A stretch of DNA of 64,000 nt from Chungangia koreensis (GTDB taxonomy: Bacteria; Bacillota; Bacilli; Bacillales_A; Planococcaceae). Shown piece after piece: positions 42,599-50,936 of this stretch (the stretch's first letter is position 1; each line of letters opens with the position of its first letter). Position numbers and translations under genes: made by a program. The stretch spans positions 434,001 to 498,000 of the forward strand of contig NZ_JBHSEC010000019.1 in NCBI RefSeq assembly GCF_042651785.1, written 5' to 3'. The notes under the pieces were generated by a model. The model was not told the DNA's origin and did not search any database. It saw nothing but the letters and a program-made list of their open reading frames with translations.

Positions 42599-43160
42599 TG
42601 AGGTTCTGCAATCGTTAAAAGAACGTATGCCAGAACGAAGGTATCACCATATATTGGGTGTAGTCGCAATGTCGAGGAGACTGGCTGAACACTATGGCAT
42701 TCCAGAGGATAAGGCGGAGGTTGCAGCAGTATTTCATGATGTGGTGAAGTTTGCGGAGGATGACTGGCTTGAATCTGTAGTGCTGAAATCTGGCGTAAAT
42801 CCACTTGTACTCACGTTTCATAGTGAGTTATGGCATGCTCCTGCAGGTGCCTATGTAGCCAAACATGAATATGGTGTAGAAGATGAAGATATTTTAAATG
42901 CCATTACGTATCATACGACTGGCCGTGCAGGTATGAGTGATCTTGAGAAAATTATTTATATGGCGGATTTAATAGAACCATCCCGAACCTTTACCGGTGT
43001 AGAGGAATTAAGGGAAAAGGCTTTTGAAGACCTTAATGAAGGCATGCTTGCATGCGTAAGACATTCGATTGCATTTTTAGTGGAAAAAACCGCTCGTATT
43101 TACCCATTAACGCTGGATTGTTATAACGAATTGATAAAAGAAGGGAAAAGTGATGAATGA
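42585..43160 (+). CDS. yqeK: HD-domain hydrolase YqeK (diadenosine tetraphosphatase type)
   Basis: HD phosphohydrolase of 191 residues. Metal ligands are visible as His in RRYHHILGV (about 21), the HD pair in AVFHDVVK (about 49), and His in NAITYHTTGR (about 108) with Asp in MADLIEPSR (about 128). Related YqeK proteins hydrolyse Ap4A to ADP symmetrically. It overlaps nadD at its start and rsfS at its end by four bases. Confidence 0.93.
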   Translation: MVAIDEVLQSLKERMPERRYHHILGVVAMSRRLAEHYGIPEDKAEVAAVFHDVVKFAEDDWLESVVLKSGVNPLVLTFHSELWHAPAGAYVAKHEYGVEDEDILNAITYHTTGRAGMSDLEKIIYMADLIEPSRTFTGVEELREKAFEDLNEGMLACVRHSIAFLVEKTARIYPLTLDCYNELIKEGKSDE

Positions 43161-43513
43161 CGAATCCAACATTACTTGAAGTCGTTTATAAAGCGGCAGA
43201 CGATAAGAAAGCAGAGGACATTGTAGTCCTCAATATGAAAGGTGTATCATTGCTTGCGGATTATTTTCTGATCTGCCATGCAAACTCCGATCGGCAAGTA
43301 CAGACGATTGCAAAAGAAATTGCTGATCAGGCGAGCGAGGCTGGGCATGATGTGAAAAGACTCGAAGGATTTGATGCTGCACGATGGGTACTTGTAGACC
43401 TTGGCGATGTAGTAGCCCACGTATTCCATCGCGACGAACGTGCTTATTACAATTTGGAACGTTTATGGGGCGATGCGCCTTCGGAAAATCTTTCAATCGG
43501 TCAGGAATCATGA
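43157..43513 (+). CDS. rsfS: Ribosome silencing factor RsfS
   Basis: A 118-residue protein that binds L14 on the 50S subunit and blocks subunit joining. Conserved segments are ADYFLICHANSDRQVQTI (about 34-51), DAARWVLVDLGDVVAHVF (about 75-92) and the YYNLERLW near the end. It overlaps yqeK by four bases and the next gene by four bases. Confidence 0.95.
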   Translation: MTNPTLLEVVYKAADDKKAEDIVVLNMKGVSLLADYFLICHANSDRQVQTIAKEIADQASEAGHDVKRLEGFDAARWVLVDLGDVVAHVFHRDERAYYNLERLWGDAPSENLSIGQES

Positions 43514-44244
43514 CCTATCAACGTTTCGCTCATGTGTATGATCGGTTGATGACCGATATCCCATATGAGGAGTACGTAGAGTGGATCAAAGGAAGTGCTC
43601 CTGTACAAAGCCATCCTCAATTACTTGATATCGGCTGTGGTACCGGAACACTTTCTTTGCTGTTCCATGAAGCAGGTTATGAAGTAACAGGGACCGATCT
43701 ATCAGAAGAAATGCTATCAGTAGCGCAAGAGCGATTCATGGCTGAGAAAGTGGATATTCCACTTGTTGCTCAGTCCATGCATGAGCTTGAAGGATTTTCG
43801 GATTTTGATATTGCGGTAATTGCGATTGATTCCCTTAACTACTTAAAAGAGCAAGAGGAAGTCAAAGGAACATTCAAACTGGTATATGAAGCACTCAGGA
43901 CTGGTGGGTGTCTCTTTTTTGATGTTCACTCCGAATATAAGACGGATCACTTATTTTTAGACGGGCCATTTGTATACGATCATGAAGAACTTTCTTATAT
44001 TTGGTTTACTGAAGAAGGGGAAGAGCCTCATTCCGTATATCATGACTTAACGTTTTTTATCAAACAGGCAAACGGCCTTTATGAACGATTTGAAGAGAGC
44101 CATTACCAGAGAACTTTCCCATTCAATCACTATGTGCAATGGTTGAATGAAGCGGGGTTCTCGGAAGTTACTGTAACCGCTGATTGGGATCGTACATCCC
44201 CAGAGCCAAACAGTGAACGGATTTTCATTCATGCAGTAAAGTAA
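43510..44244 (+). CDS. yqeM: SAM-dependent methyltransferase YqeM
   Basis: Class I methyltransferase of 244 residues; SAM motif LDIGCGTGTLSLLF (about 38-51), DLSEEMLSVA (about 62-71). The ATG at 43510 overlaps the rsfS stop codon (ATGA), and MTYQRFAHVYDRLM matches the family start; the longer frame overlapping rsfS is not used. The substrate is unknown. It is the last gene of the psd-yqe run before comEA. Confidence 0.92.
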   Translation: MTYQRFAHVYDRLMTDIPYEEYVEWIKGSAPVQSHPQLLDIGCGTGTLSLLFHEAGYEVTGTDLSEEMLSVAQERFMAEKVDIPLVAQSMHELEGFSDFDIAVIAIDSLNYLKEQEEVKGTFKLVYEALRTGGCLFFDVHSEYKTDHLFLDGPFVYDHEELSYIWFTEEGEEPHSVYHDLTFFIKQANGLYERFEESHYQRTFPFNHYVQWLNEAGFSEVTVTADWDRTSPEPNSERIFIHAVK

Positions 44245-44259
44245 GCCTTTCAAAGTTAT

Positions 44260-44300
44260 GGCAAATCATATATAGTAGAGTCAGCTCTATATGATTTGCC
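44260..44300 (+). promoter_or_regulatory. Long hairpin at the comEA start
   Basis: GGCAAATCATATA plus GAG (44260-44280, with a 5-base bulge) pairs with CTCTATATGATTTGCC (44285-44300) around a TCAG loop. The annotated comEA ATG (44291) lies in the right arm and would be masked when the hairpin forms. Confidence 0.65.
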
Positions 44301-44953
44301 TCCTATCGAAAGGATGGATTGAACTGTTCAGTTCATGGCAATTCAAAAATGTTCGGAAGCTTTTAATCCCCATTATGGCTTTTGGACTTATTCTGCTTTT
44401 CATTTTCCCCATCTCCGACATGTCTTCCAGCAGTGAAGGCGAAATTATTCAACCAACGTCTTCCACTTTTGATCACTCATCACTTATAGAAGAAAACAAC
44501 CAGCCGTCAACTGAAGAGGTACAACAGAAAATTATGGTCGATGTCAAAGGTATGGTAAAGTACCCAGGTGTCTATGAACTTCCAGCAGGCTCCAGAATGA
44601 TTGATGCCATTGAAATCGCAGGAGGACACTTGCCTGAAAGTGATGCGAGTTCTATTAATCATGCTCAAATCTTAAGCGATGAAATGGCAATCTATATTCC
44701 TTATAAAGGGGAAGAAACGGTTGCTGCTGTCCAACTGTTCATGCCTGAAGCGGATGACGGTAAAATTAATATCAATACAGCCGATGAAACAATGTTGACA
44801 TCACTTCCTGGTATTGGTCCCTCAAAAGCAAAAGCAATCGTTTCTTTTCGGGAAGAAAATGGTTTATTCACTTCACCAGAAGATTTGAAAAAGGTCACGG
44901 GTATCGGTGACAAAACATATGAACAACTTGAGGATCAGATCAAAATTAAATAA
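44291..44953 (+). CDS. comEA: Competence DNA-binding protein ComEA
   Basis: Membrane-anchored dsDNA receptor for transformation, up to 220 residues. A signal anchor (about 24-41) is followed by a linker, an SLBB-like domain (about 76-140) and a C-terminal helix-hairpin-helix domain (INTADETMLTSLPGIGPSKAKA and VTGIGDKTYEQLE, about 155-220). The start is uncertain: the ATG at 44291 has a poor binding site and lies in a hairpin, whereas AAAGGA lies 9 bases before an in-frame CTG (44324). First gene of the comE operon. Confidence 0.92.
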   Translation: MICLLSKGWIELFSSWQFKNVRKLLIPIMAFGLILLFIFPISDMSSSSEGEIIQPTSSTFDHSSLIEENNQPSTEEVQQKIMVDVKGMVKYPGVYELPAGSRMIDAIEIAGGHLPESDASSINHAQILSDEMAIYIPYKGEETVAAVQLFMPEADDGKININTADETMLTSLPGIGPSKAKAIVSFREENGLFTSPEDLKKVTGIGDKTYEQLEDQIKIK

Positions 44954-45023
44954 TACAGAAGGCGTTGACGCCCAAATAGAACTACGACTACACTAATAGA
45001 AACAGAAATAGGGAGGTCATCAT

Positions 45024-45584
45024 ATGGAGCGTATTACTTGGCATCAATTTTTTATGGCACAAAGCCATTTACTCGCAATGAGAAGCACATGTACCAGATT
45101 GGCAGTCGGTGCTGCTATCGTTAGGGACAAGCGGATCATTGCTGCGGGGTATAACGGTTCTATTTCAGGTGGGGACCATTGCATCGATCTTGGCTGCTAT
45201 GTAGTAGACAACCATTGTGTACGCACAATTCACGCTGAGATGAATGCACTGTTACAATGTGCTAAATATGGGACTTCTACAAATGATGCAGAGCTTTATG
45301 TTACACATTTCCCATGCTTACAGTGCACAAAAGCAATTATCCAAGCAGGAATTAAAACCATCTATTACGCAGAAGACTACAAGAACCATACATATGCATT
45401 AGAATTACTTGCTCAATCAGGCGTTAAAGTGATGAAGGTTCCTTTTACCAGCGACGTGGATTTCCAAAAAGAAGAAAAGCTTTCTTTAGTAGAAGATTTA
45501 TTAATGAAACTCCGCGAGAATGGGGCAGGACAAGAAGAACTGGCCACTTATGAATTGAAGGTGAACGAGCTATTCAAATCATAA
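45024..45584 (+). CDS. comEB: ComEB, dCMP deaminase family
   Basis: Zinc deoxycytidylate deaminase of 186 residues. Zinc ligands and the catalytic Glu are in TIHAEMNALLQ (about 70-80) and FPCLQCTKAI (about 97-106). In B. subtilis ComEB helps place ComGA at the pole but is not needed for DNA uptake. A strong AGGGAGG precedes the ATG. It lies between comEA and comEC as expected. Confidence 0.95.
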   Translation: MERITWHQFFMAQSHLLAMRSTCTRLAVGAAIVRDKRIIAAGYNGSISGGDHCIDLGCYVVDNHCVRTIHAEMNALLQCAKYGTSTNDAELYVTHFPCLQCTKAIIQAGIKTIYYAEDYKNHTYALELLAQSGVKVMKVPFTSDVDFQKEEKLSLVEDLLMKLRENGAGQEELATYELKVNELFKS

Positions 45585-45640
45585 ATTTTCGCAATAAAGC
45601 CATATATTTTGCCATTCCGGTTCTTTTATCCGCTTTTGCA

Positions 45641-47854
45641 GTGGAGGGGCCGGCATGGCTTCCATTTTGCTCACTCCTACTGATCCCTCTCTTCATCATT
45701 CGGAGAGAATCTCTTGTTATAGCATGTTTTAGCATCTTGTTATGTTTCATTACCTTTATATTTTTTAAATCAACCCATGAACAAGTTATACCTGATCAAG
45801 TATTTGAAATTGTATGGACCGATCAATACCGGATAGATGGCGATCGACTTCGTGGTTTTGTTAAGTCACGTGATGGTGTGAAGTATTATGCGGTTTATCA
45901 GTTTAAAGATGAAGATGAAAAAAATAAGTACGGTGAAATGTCACTAAGTGGCATGAATTTTAAAGTGAATGCTGAATTTAGTGACTCAACGAGACCTGCA
46001 CATCAGTATTCGTTTAATATGGAGAAATATTTAACAAGTCAAGGTGCCGCAGCTGCAATCGACATCCAAACTATGGACTTTACTGGAGTAGAAGAGGGAT
46101 TGTCAACAAGGATGGCAGACTATAGGCACGGACTCCAAATGCATATCCAGCGTACATTTCCGGATACCTTAGTTGCTGAGGCAGAAGCTTTAATCATCGG
46201 GCAACGGGCAAATATCGAACAGATTGATGAGCGCGCCTATCAAGTATTAGGTATTACTCATTTATTCGCCATTTCTGGCCTTCATATCGGATTGATAACG
46301 TTTTTTGTATATGGGGTATTATTCAGAGTAGGTTTTAGGAAAGAGACTGTACGCTTACTAATAATAGTAGGCTTACCACTTTATGCTCTTCTTGCAGGCG
46401 GAGCTCCTTCGATTTGGCGGGCAGTCACTACGATCGAACTGATTTTACTCGCTTCCCAGTTCCGATGGTGGATAGGTCTCGATGATGCAATTTCGATTAG
46501 TATGTTTCTTTTTGTGTTAGTCAAACCATCAGTCGTGTATCAAATCGGATTTCAGCTTTCCTACGCTGCCGCTTTTTCATTAATATTTTCTGCTTCCATT
46601 TTGAAGAATAAATCATATTTGACATCTTCTCTGCTTATCACATTCATCTGTCAACTCATGGTTCTTCCACTTTTACTCTTTCACTTCTATGAACTCTCAC
46701 TCTCTTCGTTCATCTTGAATTTACTTTTTGTTCCACTCTTTTCTTTTATCATCTTACCAGCTAATATTTTGCTTCTTTGTTCGACATTATTGCCGGGCTT
46801 TTTTTCGGATTGGCTCTTCTATTTTTACACTCCGGCAAGGGGACTTTTAGCGGACTTGATCCGTCAATTAGCCCAAATTCCCTATCAAATGTGGAACCCG
46901 GGCAAGCCGACAATTCCTCTACTGATTCTATCTTTTATAGGGGTTTCCGTTTGCTTCGTGCAATTCGAAAAAAAAGAGTATAGGAAGGGCTTTGTATTTT
47001 TAGTAATTCCGTTACTTATGATTCAGCTTTTACCTTATACTGATCGTTCCCTTTATATAACGTACCTTGATGTAGGACAAGGTGATAGTATCGTAATCGA
47101 AATGCCATACAGGCAAGCGGTATATATCATTGACACAGGTGGAGTAGTCAGATTCGGGCAGGAAGGATGGAGGGAAAGAAACTCATCTTATGAAGTCGGA
47201 CGTCAAGTGGTGGTTCCTTATTTAAAGGGAAGAGGAATTCATACAGTCGATCGACTCATTATTTCACATGCTGATGCGGACCATGCAGAAGGAGCCGATG
47301 AAATAATTGAGGAGACTCAAGTGAAAGAAATTCATATTTCACCTGGTACTACCGATTTCGGTGTCCTACAAGAATTGACCCGTTTCGCCTTAAAACGGAA
47401 TATTCCTATCATGGAAGTAAAAGAGGGAAGCTATTGGACATTGGGAGAATATAGCTTCAAGTACTTGTCTCCATCTGATCACATTTACGAAGGTAACAAT
47501 GATTCACTCGTATTGCTTTTAGAATCTCAAGAGTTTAAGGCTCTGTTCACTGGGGATTTGGAAACAGAAGGGGAAGAAGATCTGATCAGGAAGTTTGAAG
47601 AAGAGATTAAGGAGATTACGGTATTAAAAGCAGGTCATCATGGAAGTAAAACGTCAAGTTCGGAAGTCTTTATACGGGAAACGATGCCGAGTTTAACGAT
47701 ATTTTCTGCAGGTATTGATAATCGTTATGGACATCCTCACGAAGAAGTGATGAATCGGTTTCAACATTATGGTTTATGGACGCTTTCTACAGCAGATATG
47801 GGTACAATACGAGTAACAGTGAAAAAGGGTGAATGGATAGTTGGAAAAATGTAA
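45641..47854 (+). CDS. comEC: Competence DNA channel ComEC
   Basis: Polytopic membrane protein of at least 737 residues that transports single-stranded DNA inward. An extracellular OB-like segment (about 40-150) precedes the competence domain with GHRxNI-like GQRANIEQ and FAISGLHIGL (about 203-212). The C-terminal metallo-beta-lactamase domain has YLDVGQGDS (about 474) and SHADADHAEG (about 543). The GTG start at 45641 cuts into a likely transmembrane segment; the frame is open upstream to 45554 with ATT, ATC and ATA codons (45572-45583), so the true start may be one of these. Confidence 0.93.
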   Translation: MEGPAWLPFCSLLLIPLFIIRRESLVIACFSILLCFITFIFFKSTHEQVIPDQVFEIVWTDQYRIDGDRLRGFVKSRDGVKYYAVYQFKDEDEKNKYGEMSLSGMNFKVNAEFSDSTRPAHQYSFNMEKYLTSQGAAAAIDIQTMDFTGVEEGLSTRMADYRHGLQMHIQRTFPDTLVAEAEALIIGQRANIEQIDERAYQVLGITHLFAISGLHIGLITFFVYGVLFRVGFRKETVRLLIIVGLPLYALLAGGAPSIWRAVTTIELILLASQFRWWIGLDDAISISMFLFVLVKPSVVYQIGFQLSYAAAFSLIFSASILKNKSYLTSSLLITFICQLMVLPLLLFHFYELSLSSFILNLLFVPLFSFIILPANILLLCSTLLPGFFSDWLFYFYTPARGLLADLIRQLAQIPYQMWNPGKPTIPLLILSFIGVSVCFVQFEKKEYRKGFVFLVIPLLMIQLLPYTDRSLYITYLDVGQGDSIVIEMPYRQAVYIIDTGGVVRFGQEGWRERNSSYEVGRQVVVPYLKGRGIHTVDRLIISHADADHAEGADEIIEETQVKEIHISPGTTDFGVLQELTRFALKRNIPIMEVKEGSYWTLGEYSFKYLSPSDHIYEGNNDSLVLLLESQEFKALFTGDLETEGEEDLIRKFEEEIKEITVLKAGHHGSKTSSSEVFIRETMPSLTIFSAGIDNRYGHPHEEVMNRFQHYGLWTLSTADMGTIRVTVKKGEWIVGKM

Positions 47855-47891
47855 AAGAGGCAGTCCGAATTTTCATTCAGGCTGCCTCTTT
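47854..47891. terminator. Terminator between comEC and yqzM
   Basis: AAAGAGGCAG pairs with CTGCCTCTTT (47854-47863 with 47882-47891) with an 18-base loop, between convergent genes. Confidence 0.75.
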
Positions 47892-47903
47892 GGAATAAGT
47901 CCA

Positions 47904-48038
47904 TTACATAGTGAAAAAATCTACCACTTGAGCAACAACAAAGATCGCTGCAAAGAAAACGAAAGAAACGACAAATCCGATACCAGAGTCAATCACATCG
48001 TTAGTTTTCGTTTGTACATCTTTTTCAAATTCGTTCAT
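47904..48038 (-). CDS. yqzM: YqzM family small membrane protein
   Basis: A 44-residue protein starting MNEFEKDVQTKTNDVIDSG, followed by one transmembrane helix (about 20-40). It matches B. subtilis YqzM in length, in the N-terminal pattern and in place between comEC and holA (yqeN). GGAGGGG precedes the ATG. Function unknown. The 160 bases between it and holA hold the holA leader and nothing else recognisable. Confidence 0.9.
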   Translation of the reverse strand: MNEFEKDVQTKTNDVIDSGIGFVVSFVFFAAIFVVAQVVDFFTM

Positions 48039-48198
48039 TGTGACCCCTCCTAATTCAAATCTCATTATAATGTATCCAATTGAAAAAATCTATAAATAAC
48101 AAAACAATGTTATTGTGTTTTCAAAACGGTTCACAGAGCTGACAAGATTCTAATCGTTTCATGTATACTTAAGAGGAAGAAAGTTCAGGGGGAATATA

Positions 48199-49215
48199 AT
48201 GTTTACATCAATTTGGAAAGAGATTCGCAACGGCAATCTCTCACCTGTCTACTTGCTGATGGGTGAAGAAGGCTATTTTATAGAGGAAACAATAAGCCGA
48301 TTAAGAAATCGTCTGTCTGCTGAAGGTGATTTGGAGGAAATGTCTTTCGACTTGGAAGAAATTCCGGTTGAAGCTGTGATAGAGGAGGCTGATACATTTC
48401 CGTTTTTCAGTGAACGAAAGCTTATACTCGCTAAAAATGCGTCTTTTTTAAAAGCCGCTGAGAAAAATAAAGTGAAAGTGGAACATGATTTAAAAGCACT
48501 TGAAAGATGGCTTGAACACCCATCTACTACTGCAGTAACCGTTTTTGTAGCCCCTTATGAAAAATTAGATGAACGTAAAAAAATCACGAAGCTAATGAAG
48601 GAGAAATCAGTAGTTGCCGTTGGGAAAGCTCTCCAAGAACAAGAGTTAGTGCAATGGGTGGTACAAGAAGCATCTAAAAGGGGAAAAACGATTAGCAAAG
48701 AGCTTGCCTTGAAGCTGATCGATATTACAGGACTTGATATGATCCGTCTACAGGCTGAAATTGAAAAAATGTCCCTCTATTTAGGGGAGGAAAAAGAAAT
48801 CACTTCTTCCATCATTGAGGAAATGGTGGCAAGAACGCTTGAACAAGACGCATTCAAAATGCTGAACGCTTATTTAACTGGTGATACAGAAACAGCACTT
48901 TCCGTTTATCATGATTTAATCAGGCAAAAGGAAGAACCGATCATGCTTACATCATTATTGGCATCACAAATAAGATTAATGCATCACGTTTTCTTTTTGA
49001 AGAAGAAAGGATATCATCAGCAACAAATTGCAAAACAACTGAAGGTCCATCCATATCGTGTGAAACTTTTACTTGATAGTACGTTGAGGATTAATGAGAA
49101 TAAACTGATTGAGGTTATGAAAAAGCTTGCGGATGTTGACCTGAAGCTGAAAACAGTAAGCGGCAATCGCGATCGGATTTTGGAATTAGTACTCATGCAG
49201 AAAATATCTTCATAA
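48199..49215 (+). CDS. holA: DNA polymerase III delta subunit HolA (YqeN)
   Basis: Clamp-loader delta subunit of 338 residues. The N-terminal domain begins with LSPVYLLMGEEGYFIEE (about 14-30), which contacts the beta clamp. Domain II follows and the C-terminal collar domain (about 215-335) includes LLASQIRLMHHVFFLKKKG. No Walker A motif is present, as is normal for delta. The ATG follows AGGGGGA. Confidence 0.93.
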   Translation: MFTSIWKEIRNGNLSPVYLLMGEEGYFIEETISRLRNRLSAEGDLEEMSFDLEEIPVEAVIEEADTFPFFSERKLILAKNASFLKAAEKNKVKVEHDLKALERWLEHPSTTAVTVFVAPYEKLDERKKITKLMKEKSVVAVGKALQEQELVQWVVQEASKRGKTISKELALKLIDITGLDMIRLQAEIEKMSLYLGEEKEITSSIIEEMVARTLEQDAFKMLNAYLTGDTETALSVYHDLIRQKEEPIMLTSLLASQIRLMHHVFFLKKKGYHQQQIAKQLKVHPYRVKLLLDSTLRINENKLIEVMKKLADVDLKLKTVSGNRDRILELVLMQKISS

Positions 49216-49222
49216 ATGGAGT

Positions 49223-49292
49223 AGTGTGACGAGCACTGGCTTATTAAGTCGTTTCAGGACGGACGCTTTCCGCGGGAGTCGCCGCCTTCCAC
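49223..49292. repeat. Deletion remnant of the GC-rich repeat family
   Basis: GTGACGAGCACTGGCTT (from 49226) resembles the right end of copy A (GTGGCGAGCACTGCTT). Shortly after, GGACGCTTTCCGCGGG is joined directly to AGTCGCCGCCTT (about 49261-49288); these are the two ends of the copy C/D type in reverse orientation with the middle lost. The rest of 49216-49437 holds only the rpsT terminator. Confidence 0.65.
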
Positions 49293-49395
49293 TATTTTTT
49301 ATATTATGATTACAATACCAATTATTTTTCTATGAGATATTTAGATGTATACCGTTTTCCTATAATGACAGGCGTTTATCAATTATAAAAGCAAA

Positions 49396-49423
49396 AAACC
49401 GGTTTCCTTTAGGATACCGGTTT
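49396..49423 (-). terminator. Terminator after rpsT
   Basis: AAACCGGT pairs with ACCGGTTT, with an inner TCC/GGA match, followed on the minus strand by TTTTTT. Confidence 0.75.
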
Positions 49424-49437
49424 CTTCATATTCTGTA

Positions 49438-49686
49438 TTACGCTTTTTTTGAAAGGCGCGCTTTTTGACGGGCAACAGCGTTTTTGTGGATCAATCCTTT
49501 GTTAGCGGCTTGGTCCATTTGTTTGTAAGCTGCTTTCAAAAGGTCATTGGCGTTTTCTTCATTGTTATTCAATGCAGTTTCAGCTTTTTTCAAAGCAGTA
49601 CGCATAGCTGATTTAGCTTTTGAGTTTTGAGCATTTGCAGCTTCGCTTGTTTTAACGCGTTTAATAGCAGATTTAATGTTTGGCAT
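49438..49686 (-). CDS. rpsT: 30S ribosomal protein S20
   Basis: Small basic protein of 82 residues that binds 16S rRNA early in 30S assembly. MPNIKSAIKRVKTSEA at the start and the C-terminal KGLIHKNAVARQKARL are diagnostic. The ATG at 49686 follows AGGAGGTG by 6 bases; the GTG three codons upstream overlaps that site. It is divergent from gpr, as in B. subtilis. Confidence 0.97.
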   Translation of the reverse strand: MPNIKSAIKRVKTSEAANAQNSKAKSAMRTALKKAETALNNNEENANDLLKAAYKQMDQAANKGLIHKNAVARQKARLSKKA

Positions 49687-49850
49687 GTGTTTCACCTCCT
49701 ACATAAAAGACCGCGATGAGTGTTACCTCATTAAATTCGTGTCTCAATACAACAAGCATTATTTTAACAAAGTGAATAGGAGATTGCAATCATTAAATGC
49801 AAAGAATATTTCCTTGACACCTTGAGCAGAATGTTAATGAGGTGATGAAT

Positions 49851-50885
49851 GTGACAATGGAAACGAATTGGTATCGTACTGACCTGATTGATGAGAGTGA
49901 AGAGATGGTACAGCACCGGACCAAACAGGAGAAAGAGAAACTTGAGGATTCCTCAGGTATTGATTTTTCCGAAAAACGGCAGGGACGTGTTCAAATTACT
50001 GAAATTAAAGTAGATGAAAAAGGTGCAAAAGCCATCAACAAAAAAAGTGGGACATACATAACCTTATCTGTCCCAGCTTTAACAGCTGATGATGAAGATG
50101 GATTTAAAGATCTGGAAGAAGTCATGATTGAAAAACTAAATAGCATTCATGAACATTTAAAATTATCATCCAAATCGACTATACTCATCGTTGGATTAGG
50201 GAACAGGACCATTACACCGGACGCAGTTGGTCCTTTTGCGATTGACAGGTTGCAAGACGAGGTTCCATCGTTCTTCGATCGTGACGGTAGAATGATTGTC
50301 TATGCCCCCGGTGTTACCGGTCAGACGGGATATGAAACGAGCGAATTTGTCTATTCACTTAGTGAAGGGATCAAACCGGATTTAATTTTGGTCATCGATG
50401 CGCTGGCTGCAAGAAGCAGTACAAGACTTTGCCGGACGATTCAATTAACTGATACTGGGATCCATCCGGGTTCCGGGGTAGGCAACGAGCGTAAGGAAGT
50501 ATCGAAGGAAGTTATGGGGATACCGGTAACAGCAATCGGTGTTCCGACAGTAGTGGATGGACCCGTGATGATTGCAGATGCCCTTGAATCCGTTTTTAAG
50601 TTCTTGGCTTCTAAGATTGAAGAAGCCAATAGTCCTTCTTCCAGGTTATCCGTCACTCCTTGGTTGCACAATTCGGAAAAAGAAGCGGATCGCGCACCAT
50701 TAAAACCGATTTTTGGTGAACTATCACAATGGTCCAAAGATGAGAAGCTTCAACTTTTAGAGGAGACTTTGTCCGGAAGTGAACAACGAATTTTTGTCAC
50801 ACCTAAGGATACCGACCAATGGATTTTTAATTATGCAACCTTGATTTCAAGCGGTATTACGAAGTGGATGTCGAGCTTGTCCTAA
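49851..50885 (+). CDS. gpr: Spore germination protease GPR
   Basis: Protease that degrades small acid-soluble spore proteins at germination, made in the forespore as an inactive precursor. About 344 residues. The N-terminal propeptide (about 1-15) ends near RTDLIDES. The core has ILIVGLGNRTITPDAVGP (about 118-135), YAPGVTGQTGYET and IDALAARS (about 180). The start is placed at the GTG at 49851, 6 bases after GAGGTG; GTG and ATG codons just upstream overlap the binding site. It is followed by spoIIP. Confidence 0.95.
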   Translation: MTMETNWYRTDLIDESEEMVQHRTKQEKEKLEDSSGIDFSEKRQGRVQITEIKVDEKGAKAINKKSGTYITLSVPALTADDEDGFKDLEEVMIEKLNSIHEHLKLSSKSTILIVGLGNRTITPDAVGPFAIDRLQDEVPSFFDRDGRMIVYAPGVTGQTGYETSEFVYSLSEGIKPDLILVIDALAARSSTRLCRTIQLTDTGIHPGSGVGNERKEVSKEVMGIPVTAIGVPTVVDGPVMIADALESVFKFLASKIEEANSPSSRLSVTPWLHNSEKEADRAPLKPIFGELSQWSKDEKLQLLEETLSGSEQRIFVTPKDTDQWIFNYATLISSGITKWMSSLS

Positions 50886-50892
50886 AGGTTCT

Positions 50893-50932
50893 ATCCCTCC
50901 TTTGCGGTTCATAGAATGGGCGAAGGAGGGAT
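50893..50932 (+). promoter_or_regulatory. Hairpin burying the spoIIP ribosome binding site
   Basis: ATCCCTCCTTTGC (50893-50905) pairs with GCGAAGGAGGGAT (50920-50932), one wobble pair in 13. The right arm contains AAGGAGGG, the spoIIP ribosome binding site. The loop contains CATAGAAT (50910-50917), close to the sigma-E -10 consensus; the matching -35 is poor (TTCTATC). There is no T-run, so it is not a typical terminator. Confidence 0.7.
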
Positions 50933-50936
50933 CTTT

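Noticed and set aside
43384..43509. N-terminal extension of YqeM overlapping rsfS
   Set aside because: The family start and the ATGA overlap at 43510 explain the gene; the extension is rsfS coding sequence in another frame.
49804..49833. Sigma-G-like promoter (GAATA ... CAGAATG) before gpr
   Set aside because: The -10 fits poorly and the start site would fall on the ribosome binding site; not convincing.
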